From positions 310,001 to 374,000 of the forward strand of contig NZ_CP024902.1 of NCBI RefSeq assembly GCF_003330765.1: 64,000 nucleotides of DNA. Direction: 5' to 3'. Below are positions 57,663 through 64,000 of this stretch, one piece after another; positions within the stretch are counted from its first letter, which is position 1; each line of letters opens with the position of its first letter. This DNA is from Burkholderia pyrrocinia. Lineage in GTDB: Bacteria > Pseudomonadota > Gammaproteobacteria > Burkholderiales > Burkholderiaceae. The notes below the pieces were generated by a model that worked only from the letters and a program-made list of their open reading frames with translations, had not been told where the DNA came from and did not search any database. Made by a program: the position numbers and the translations under genes.

Positions 57663-58528
57663 CGGCGATCGCGCATCGGGCCGCGCCGCGCGGCGCCGCA
57701 TGGCCGGGCGGCATGCGGCGCGTGTCGCCGGCGGCTGCGCATGCCGTCGGCTGCGTGCTCGCGTTCGCGGTGGTGCTGGCGGGCGGCATTCATCTGGCGA
57801 ATGCCGCCGACTGGAGCGGGCTCGCGCACAGTCGCACGTTACTGGCAGCGGCGCAGGCGCGTGCGGCCGACGCGCAGCGCGTCCTCGCGGCCGCTGGACA
57901 GCAGCGCGACGCACATCCGGCGCCAGCGCGCGACGATCGCTTGTCGCGTGCGCCGGAATGGGCCGCACTGATGCTGGAACTGGCCGATCTCGCTGCGTCG
58001 AGCGGGCTGCGTGGCGTATCGATCGAACCACAGCTGGCGGACGGTGCGGCGCCGGGCGGTCGGCGTACGGTGCGTATCGTCGCGGACGGCGACTTTCGCG
58101 CGCTGTTGCACGTGATCGGCAGGCTGGCGGGCTTCCCGGTTCTGGCGGTGCCGTCGGCGCTGCGTGTCGAGCGTGGAGTGCAGTCGGCGCGGGTGGAAAT
58201 GTCGGTCGACGTGTTTCCGGGGCTGTCGCCGGCAACGTCCGCAGGTGGCACGGCGCTGGCTCAGGCCGCTGCGCTCCTCGACGCCGATCCATTCGGCGGG
58301 GCTGGCCCGTCTGAAGCGGATGGCGAGGGCGCCCGCCTGTCCGGCACGATTCGCGACGCGCGTGCCGGTCTCGCACTGTTCGACGACGGCGACGGCGCGT
58401 TCATGACCGTGGCGCCGGGCGAGGCGCTCGGCGCCGCGCGTGTGGTGCGTGTCGATCCGGAGGCCGTGACGCTCGCGACGGCGGACGGGGCGCACCGGCT
58501 CGTCCTGGGCGACGGGGAGCGGCCATGA
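57659..58528 (+). CDS. pilO: PilO-like protein with a C-terminal PilP-like domain
   Basis: The 289 residues appear to join two alignment-complex parts. Residues 1-190 look like PilO: a cytoplasmic tail, a membrane segment (29-48), a helical stretch (50-110) and a ferredoxin-like fold (about 115-186). A linker then leads into DADPFGG (208-214) and a beta-rich tail with LSGTIRDARAGLALFDDG, VAPGEALGAARVVRVD and VTLATADGAHRL, the pattern of the PilP homology domain that contacts PilQ. No separate pilP lies before pilQ, whose ATG overlaps this stop. A diverged PilO with an unrelated tail is the alternative. Confidence 0.72.
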   Translation: MTAIAHRAAPRGAAWPGGMRRVSPAAAHAVGCVLAFAVVLAGGIHLANAADWSGLAHSRTLLAAAQARAADAQRVLAAAGQQRDAHPAPARDDRLSRAPEWAALMLELADLAASSGLRGVSIEPQLADGAAPGGRRTVRIVADGDFRALLHVIGRLAGFPVLAVPSALRVERGVQSARVEMSVDVFPGLSPATSAGGTALAQAAALLDADPFGGAGPSEADGEGARLSGTIRDARAGLALFDDGDGAFMTVAPGEALGAARVVRVDPEAVTLATADGAHRLVLGDGERP

Positions 58529-60168
58529 CGAAGTGCGGATCGAAGTACGGAGGTCGGGCGCTCGCCGTCTGGGCCGGATTGACGGCGGCCGGTGCAAGCG
58601 CGTCGTTACCGCCGCTGCCGGCCGTCTGGCCTGCCGCGTCGATGGCTGCGCAGGTGTCGGGCCTGCCGCCGCCCCAAGGGCTGGTCGATGGCGTGGACGG
58701 CGCCGTATCGGCGGAGGCCGGCCCGCCGCCGTTCGATCGGGCGGCTCACGCGGCGCTTCAGGCGGAAACCGCCGCTCCTGCTCCCCAGTTGGAGGGGCCG
58801 CCGATCCCGTTGGCGCCGCCGGCTCGCATGAGCGACGCCGCGGCACGGCAACCCGGCGATGCGGACGACGCGCGGCGGATCTCGCTGAATCTGCAGGGCG
58901 CCGGGCTCGCGGCTGCATTCGACGCGTTCGCGCGGTTCACGGGGCTCAATATCGTCGTCGGCGGGCAGGTGCGCGGCACCGTCACGTTACGTCTGAACAA
59001 TGTCCGCTGGCGCGATGCCTTCGACACGCTGCTCGACACGCACGGGCTCGCGATGTCCCGGCGCGGCAACGTGATATGGGTCACGCCGGCGGCCGAACTG
59101 GCCGTGCGCGAACGCGAGCGTTTCGAAATGCACGCGCGGGCCGCTGATCTGGAGCCGCTCGCGAGCCGTACGTTCGCGCTGCACTACCCGCGTGCGCAGG
59201 ACGTGCAACGGCTGCTGGCCGGCGCGACCGGCCAGCGCCTGCTGTCGAAGCGCGGCGCCGCGGCCGCCGATCCGCGCACGAATCTGCTGTTCGTCACCGA
59301 TCTCGCGCCGCGTATCGTGCAGATCGCGAGCCTGATCGATGCGATCGACCGGCCGTCGCGGCAGGTCCGGATCGAGGCCCGCATCGTCGAGGGGGAGCAG
59401 GGCTTCTCGCGCAATCTCGGCGCACGCGTCGCGCTGCGTGCGCAAGGGCGGCCGTCGTCGGGCGAGAGCGCCACCTTCACGACGGACACGCGCAACGCGC
59501 TCGACCTTGCCGCGCGGCCGCTCGGCGGCTTCGAAGCGGCGACCGCCGGCTTCACGCTGTTCGCCGCGCCGCTCAGCCGCGTACTCGACGTCGAATTGAG
59601 CGCGCTCGAGGCGCAGGGGCGGGGCCAGATCGTTTCGCGTCCGCGCGTGGTGACCGCCGATCGCGTCAAGGCCATCGTCGAGCAGGGCTCGGAACTGCCG
59701 TATCAGGCCAAGGTCGGCAACGGCGTGAGCGGCGTGCAGTTCCGCCGCGCGACGCTCAAGCTCGAGGTCGAGCCGCAGATCACGCCGGACGGGCGCGTCG
59801 TGCTCGACCTGGACGTGACGAAGGACAGCGTCGGCGAGCCGACGGCGGCCGGCCCCGCGATCCATACGAAGCACGTGCAGACGCGCGTCGAGGTCGAGGA
59901 TGGCGGGACGGTCGCGATCGGGGGGATCTACGAGCAGCTGCACCGGAACGATGTGACGCGCGTGCCGCTCTTGGGCAAAATACCGTTTCTGGGCGCGCTT
60001 TTCCGGCACCGCGCGCAGCGCGACCAGCGCAACGAACTGGTCGTCTTCATCACACCGACCGTCGTCGATGCGCGCTGCGATGCGCGCGGCGCGGGCGGCG
60101 CGGATGCCGAGAAAACGGGGCCGGAAGCCGCCGGCGCAGGCTCGACAAGGCAGCCGCTTTGCCAGTAA
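58525..60168 (+). CDS. pilQ: Short secretin PilQ/HofQ/ComE-like
   Basis: An outer-membrane secretin for pilus or DNA passage. The 547 residues hold a signal region (to about 27), a proline- and alanine-rich linker (28-115), an N0/STN domain (119-188), an N1 domain (about 214-275) and the secretin core (281-525), with [19 protein letters not shown] and [14 protein letters not shown]. The AMIN domains of long PilQ proteins are absent, so it resembles HofQ/ComE. It overlaps pilO by four bases. aroK follows, as in other proteobacteria. Confidence 0.88.
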   Translation: MTKCGSKYGGRALAVWAGLTAAGASASLPPLPAVWPAASMAAQVSGLPPPQGLVDGVDGAVSAEAGPPPFDRAAHAALQAETAAPAPQLEGPPIPLAPPARMSDAAARQPGDADDARRISLNLQGAGLAAAFDAFARFTGLNIVVGGQVRGTVTLRLNNVRWRDAFDTLLDTHGLAMSRRGNVIWVTPAAELAVRERERFEMHARAADLEPLASRTFALHYPRAQDVQRLLAGATGQRLLSKRGAAAADPRTNLLFVTDLAPRIVQIASLIDAIDRPSRQVRIEARIVEGEQGFSRNLGARVALRAQGRPSSGESATFTTDTRNALDLAARPLGGFEAATAGFTLFAAPLSRVLDVELSALEAQGRGQIVSRPRVVTADRVKAIVEQGSELPYQAKVGNGVSGVQFRRATLKLEVEPQITPDGRVVLDLDVTKDSVGEPTAAGPAIHTKHVQTRVEVEDGGTVAIGGIYEQLHRNDVTRVPLLGKIPFLGALFRHRAQRDQRNELVVFITPTVVDARCDARGAGGADAEKTGPEAAGAGSTRQPLCQ

Positions 60169-60208
60169 GCTGCGCCACACACCAGCAAGATTGAAGCAGA
60201 GGAAGCCG

Positions 60209-60763
60209 TTGCAAGCGCGGGACCCACATGCAAACGTATTTTTCGTCGGCCTTATGGGAGCGGGTAAGACCACCGTGGGCCGTGCGGTCGCGCGTCGTCT
60301 CGACAGGACGTTCTTCGACTCCGACCACGAAATCGAGGCCCGCACGGGCGCGCGCATTCCGGTGATCTTCGAGCTGGAGGGCGAGGCCGGGTTTCGCGAT
60401 CGCGAAACGCAGGTGATCGCCGACCTCACGCAGCGCGAGAACATCGTGCTCGCGACGGGCGGCGGCGCGGTGCTGCGCCCGGAAAATCGCGACTGCCTGA
60501 GAAGCGGCGGCATCGTCATCTATCTGCGTGCCAATCCGCACGATCTGTGGCTGCGCACGCGCAAGGACAAGAACCGCCCGCTGCTGCAGACCGAAGATCC
60601 GAAGGGGCGTCTCGAAGCGCTTTACGAAGTGCGCGACCCGCTGTACCGCGAATGCGCGGATTTCGTCATCGAGACCGGCCGCCCGTCGGTCAACGGTCTC
60701 GTCAACATGGTGCTGATGCAACTCGAACTGGCCGGCGTCATCGCCAAGCCGCTACAAGCATGA
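60209..60763 (+). CDS. aroK: Shikimate kinase, TTG start
   Basis: AroK phosphorylates shikimate at the 3-hydroxyl in aromatic amino-acid synthesis. From TTG 60209 the protein has 184 residues, reading [20 protein letters not shown]. The P-loop is GLMGAGKT (14-21), with the shikimate-binding DSDHEIE, FRDRE and GGGAV downstream. TTG is chosen because AGAGGAAG lies just upstream and longer in-frame starts would run into pilQ. The stop overlaps the aroB ATG. Confidence 0.94.
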   Translation: MQARDPHANVFFVGLMGAGKTTVGRAVARRLDRTFFDSDHEIEARTGARIPVIFELEGEAGFRDRETQVIADLTQRENIVLATGGGAVLRPENRDCLRSGGIVIYLRANPHDLWLRTRKDKNRPLLQTEDPKGRLEALYEVRDPLYRECADFVIETGRPSVNGLVNMVLMQLELAGVIAKPLQA

Positions 60764-61839
60764 TTACTGTCAACGTCGATCTGGGCGACCGCGCCTATCC
60801 GATTCACATTGGCGCCGGCCTGATCGGCCGCGCCGAGCTGTTCGCACCTCACATCAAGGGTTCGTCCGTTACGATCGTCACGAACACGACGGTCGATCCG
60901 CTCTACGGCGACGCGCTGCGCGCGGCGCTCGCGCCGCTCGGCAAGCGCGTGTCGACGGTCGTGCTGCCGGACGGCGAGGCCTACAAGAACTGGGAAACGC
61001 TGAACCTGATCTTCGACGGCCTGCTCACCGACCGCGCGGACCGCAAGACGACGCTCGTCGCGCTCGGCGGCGGCGTGGTCGGTGACATGACGGGCTTTGC
61101 CGCCGCGTGCTACATGCGCGGCGTGCCGTTCATCCAGGTGCCGACGACGCTGCTGTCGCAGGTCGATTCGTCGGTCGGCGGCAAGACGGGCATCAACCAC
61201 CCGCTCGGCAAGAACATGATCGGCGCGTTCTACCAGCCGCAGGCCGTGATCGCGGACATCGGCGCGCTGACGACGCTGCCCGATCGCGAACTGGCGGCCG
61301 GCGTCGCCGAGGTCATCAAGACCGGCGCGATCGCCGATGCGGAATTCTTCGACTGGATCGAGGCGAACATCGACGCGCTGAACCGTCGCGAGCCGGCTGC
61401 GCTCGCGCACGCCGTGAAGCGCTCGTGCGAGATCAAGGCGGGTGTGGTCGCGGCCGACGAGCGCGAAGGCGGCCTGCGCGCGATCCTGAACTTCGGCCAC
61501 ACGTTCGGCCATGCGATCGAGGCCGGGCTGGGCTACGGCGAGTGGCTGCACGGCGAGGCGGTCGGCTGCGGCATGGTGATGGCGGGTGACCTGTCGGTGC
61601 GGCTCGGCCTGCTCGACGAAGCGTCGCGGCAGCGTCTCGACGCGGTGATCGCGGCCGCGCATCTGCCGACTCGCGGGCCCGCGCTCGGCGATGCGCGCTA
61701 TATGGACCTGATGCGCGTCGACAAGAAGGCCGAGGCCGGCGCGATCAAGTTCATCCTGCTGAAGCGATTCGGCGATACGCTGATCACGCAGGCGCCGGAC
61801 GAAGCCGTGTTCGCTACACTGGCGCAGACGACCTGCTAA
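60760..61839 (+). CDS. aroB: 3-dehydroquinate synthase
   Basis: AroB turns DAHP into 3-dehydroquinate using NAD and a divalent metal. The 359 residues show the NAD-binding segment [27 protein letters not shown], and metal-ligand motifs [11 protein letters not shown] (near 244-254) and HGEAVGCGM. It overlaps aroK by four bases, the conserved aroK-aroB pair. Confidence 0.97.
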   Translation: MITVNVDLGDRAYPIHIGAGLIGRAELFAPHIKGSSVTIVTNTTVDPLYGDALRAALAPLGKRVSTVVLPDGEAYKNWETLNLIFDGLLTDRADRKTTLVALGGGVVGDMTGFAAACYMRGVPFIQVPTTLLSQVDSSVGGKTGINHPLGKNMIGAFYQPQAVIADIGALTTLPDRELAAGVAEVIKTGAIADAEFFDWIEANIDALNRREPAALAHAVKRSCEIKAGVVAADEREGGLRAILNFGHTFGHAIEAGLGYGEWLHGEAVGCGMVMAGDLSVRLGLLDEASRQRLDAVIAAAHLPTRGPALGDARYMDLMRVDKKAEAGAIKFILLKRFGDTLITQAPDEAVFATLAQTTC

Positions 61840-61880
61840 CGGCGACCCGGATGCCCCGGCGCCCCTGACATGGAGGAGAC

Positions 61881-63089
61881 GTGAGCGAGACATCCAGCAG
61901 CAAACTGCCCGAGGCCAGCCGCGCATCCGCTACGCCGGTGGCCGAGCCGCCGACGCTGGCGGCGCTGGAAGCCCACCTCGCTCCGTATGCCGCACACGCG
62001 TTGCAGTCACGCGGCCGCCGCCATCCGGAAACGCCGCCGGCGGCGCGCACCGAATTCCAGCGCGACCGCGACCGCATCGTCCATTCGACCGCGTTTCGCC
62101 GGCTCGAATACAAGACGCAGGTCTTCGTCAATCACGAAGGCGACCTGTTCCGCACGCGCCTCACGCACAGCCTCGAAGTCGCGCAGATCGCGCGTTCGGT
62201 CGCACGTAACCTGCGCCTGAACGAGGATCTCGTCGAAGCGATCTCGCTCGCGCACGATCTCGGCCATACGCCGTTCGGCCATGCCGGGCAGGACGCGCTG
62301 AATGCGTGCATGCGCGAGCACGGTGGCTTCGAGCACAACCTGCAGAGTCTCGCGGTCGTCGACGAGCTCGAGGAGCACTACGGTGCGTTCAACGGGCTGA
62401 ACCTGTGCTTCGAGACGCGCGAAGGCATTCTGAAGCACTGCTCGCGCGAGAATGCGCGCAAGCTCGGCGCGCTCGGCGAGCGCTTCCTGCAGGGCCGCCA
62501 GCCGTCGCTCGAAGCGCAGCTCGCGAACATCGCGGACGAGATCGCCTACAACAACCATGACGTCGACGACGGCCTGCGTTCCGGCCTGATCACGATCGAG
62601 CAGCTCGCGGAAGTCGAGCTGTGGCAGCGCCACTACGAGGCGGCGCTCGCCGAATTCCCGCACCTCGAAGGCCGCCGTCTCGTGCACGAGACGGTGCGCC
62701 GCATCATCAATACGCTGATCGTCGACCTGATCGACGAGACGACGCGCAATCTTGCGCGCGTTGCGCCGGCGTCGCTCGACGACGTGCGTGCCGCGCCGCC
62801 GCTCGTGTCGCACAGCGAAGCGGTCGCCGCGCAGGCGGCCGCGCTCAAGCGCTTCCTCTTCAAGAACCTGTATCGCCACTACAAGGTGATGCGCATGGCG
62901 AGCAAGGCGCAGCGCGTCGTTACCGGCTTGTTCGACGCATTCATCGACGACCCGCGCCTGCTGCCGCCGCCGTACCAGTCCGACGACCCCGCGCAGCAGC
63001 CGCGGCTCGTCGCGCACTACATTGCCGGGATGACCGACCGTTTCGCGCTGAAGGAGTATCAGCGCCTGTTCGTCATCAACGACAACTGA
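61881..63089 (+). CDS. dgt: Deoxyguanosinetriphosphate triphosphohydrolase-like HD protein
   Basis: A dNTP triphosphohydrolase of the HD superfamily; it acts on dGTP or other dNTPs and affects nucleotide pools. From the GTG after TGGAGGAGAC it has 402 residues. The metal ligands are H96 ([10 protein letters not shown]) and H125-D126 ([11 protein letters not shown]), with a further aspartate downstream ([14 protein letters not shown]). It follows aroB by 41 bases. The exact substrate cannot be told from sequence. Confidence 0.94.
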   Translation: MSETSSSKLPEASRASATPVAEPPTLAALEAHLAPYAAHALQSRGRRHPETPPAARTEFQRDRDRIVHSTAFRRLEYKTQVFVNHEGDLFRTRLTHSLEVAQIARSVARNLRLNEDLVEAISLAHDLGHTPFGHAGQDALNACMREHGGFEHNLQSLAVVDELEEHYGAFNGLNLCFETREGILKHCSRENARKLGALGERFLQGRQPSLEAQLANIADEIAYNNHDVDDGLRSGLITIEQLAEVELWQRHYEAALAEFPHLEGRRLVHETVRRIINTLIVDLIDETTRNLARVAPASLDDVRAAPPLVSHSEAVAAQAAALKRFLFKNLYRHYKVMRMASKAQRVVTGLFDAFIDDPRLLPPPYQSDDPAQQPRLVAHYIAGMTDRFALKEYQRLFVINDN

Positions 63090-63179
63090 CTGTCACAAAC
63101 GATCACTAGACTTCGCCGGTTCAATGGCGACGGGAATGTTGCACACGCTGTTGGTAACGTTTTCATAGGAGAGAGGTCG

Positions 63180-64000
63180 ATGAAGAAGAAGCCTGCGGGG
63201 ACCCTGGTTCGTTCGATCGCGCTCGGCGGCGCGCTGATGTTCGGTGTGCAGCACGCGGCGTTCGCCGCAACGGAGATCCAGTTCTGGCATGCGATGGAGG
63301 CCGCGCTCGGCGAGCGGGTCAACGCGATCGCCGAGCAGTTCAACGCGTCGCAGAGCGATTACAAGATCGTGCCGGTCTTCAAGGGCACCTACGACCAGGC
63401 GCTCGCGGCCGGCATCGCCGCTTATCGCAGCGGCAACGCGCCGGCGATCGTCCAGGTCTATGAAGTCGGCACGGCCACGATGATGCAGGCGAAGAAGGCC
63501 GTCGTGCCCGTCTACGACGTGTTCAAGCAGGCCGGCGTGCCGCTCGACGAAAAGGCGTTCGTGCCGACCATCTCGAGCTACTACAGCGATGCGAAGACGG
63601 GCCATCTCGTGTCGATGCCGTTCAACAGCTCGACGCCGGTGCTGTACTACAACAAGGACGCGTTCAAGAAGGCCGGGCTCGACCCGAACCAGCCGCCGAA
63701 GACGTGGGCCGACGTGAAGGCCGATGCCGAGAAGCTGCGCAAGTCGGGGATGGCGTGCGGCTTCACGACCGGCTGGCAGGGCTGGATCCAGCTCGAGAAC
63801 TACAGCGCATGGCACGGGCTGCCGTTCGCGAGCCGCAACAACGGCTTCGACGGCGCCGACGCCGTGCTCGAATTCAACAAGCCGCAACAGATCGCGCATG
63901 TCGCGTTCCTGCAGCAGATGGCGAAGGACGGCACGTTCACGTACGCGGGTCGCAAGGATGAGGCATCGGCGAAGTTCTATAGCGGCGACTGCGGGATCAT
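63180..64000 (+). CDS. ugpB: Glycerol-3-phosphate ABC transporter substrate-binding protein UgpB, 5' part
   Basis: This periplasmic binding protein brings sn-glycerol 3-phosphate or glycerophosphodiesters to the UgpAEC importer. The 273 visible codons start at ATG 63180, after AGGAGAGAGG. The signal peptide ends near AAFA (26-29). The mature protein shows [30 protein letters not shown], and [20 protein letters not shown], all typical of UgpB. The frame is open to the window edge, so the C-terminal third or more is missing. Confidence 0.93.
   Translation, partial: MKKKPAGTLVRSIALGGALMFGVQHAAFAATEIQFWHAMEAALGERVNAIAEQFNASQSDYKIVPVFKGTYDQALAAGIAAYRSGNAPAIVQVYEVGTATMMQAKKAVVPVYDVFKQAGVPLDEKAFVPTISSYYSDAKTGHLVSMPFNSSTPVLYYNKDAFKKAGLDPNQPPKTWADVKADAEKLRKSGMACGFTTGWQGWIQLENYSAWHGLPFASRNNGFDGADAVLEFNKPQQIAHVAFLQQMAKDGTFTYAGRKDEASAKFYSGDCGI

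Overview
The window reads as chromosome 1 of a Burkholderia, most likely a member of the B. cepacia complex. The evidence is the high GC content, the Burkholderia-type rRNA operon with tRNA-Ile and tRNA-Ala in the spacer, the order tRNA-Tyr/Gly/Thr-tuf-tRNA-Trp-secE-nusG-rif-str-S10-spc-alpha, and the block mrcA-pil/hof-aroK-aroB-dgt. The species cannot be fixed by reading alone. I see no prophage, insertion sequence, CRISPR array or integrase.

Layout. (1) 1-4165: 3' end of a 16S gene, tRNA-Ile, tRNA-Ala, 23S, 5S and a strong terminator. (2) 4166-6326: gene-poor stretch holding the broken remains of one exported protein gene on the minus strand. (3) 6327-9051: near-consensus promoter, tRNA-Tyr, tRNA-Gly, tRNA-Thr, tufB, tRNA-Trp, secE, nusG. 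(4) 9192-20303: rplK-rplA, rplJ-rplL, rpoB-rpoC, closed by a terminator. (5) recQ. (6) 22580-27059: str operon rpsL-rpsG-fusA-tufA. (7) 27350-32582: S10 operon, with a strong promoter candidate between rpsJ and rplC. (8) 32892-38732: spc operon with secY, infA and rpmJ. (9) 38771-41979: alpha operon rpsM-rpsK-rpsD-rpoA-rplQ. (10) 42182-52674: cutA, dsbD, hemB, a probable unannotated small RNA, engB, cytochrome c4, resB, ccsB, msrP, msrQ. (11) 52757-55873: lptM, cyaY and the class A penicillin-binding protein mrcA. (12) 56095-61839: pilM/N/O/Q-like genes, then aroK and aroB. (13) dgt, and the 5' part of ugpB cut by the window edge.

How it fits together. The first 42 kb is the core gene-expression machinery: ribosome, RNA polymerase, elongation factors, the SecYE channel, NusG and IF-1. 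Regions 10 and 11 centre on the envelope: thiol delivery (DsbD), haem synthesis (HemB), cytochrome c assembly (ResB/CcsB), a dihaem cytochrome c, repair of oxidised periplasmic methionine (MsrPQ), iron-sulfur handling (CyaY) and peptidoglycan synthesis (MrcA). Region 12 has the conserved gamma/beta-proteobacterial order mrcA-(pilMNOPQ or hofMNOPQ or comA-E)-aroK-aroB and encodes an alignment complex and secretin for type IV pili or DNA uptake. Here PilO appears fused to a PilP-like domain.

The most novel-looking signals lie between genes. They are a candidate small RNA with an anti-Shine-Dalgarno loop upstream of hemB, two places where a perfect palindrome or terminator contains a sigma70 -10 element (before rplN and before rplQ), a run of intrinsic hairpins through the alpha operon, and the PilO-PilP fusion.
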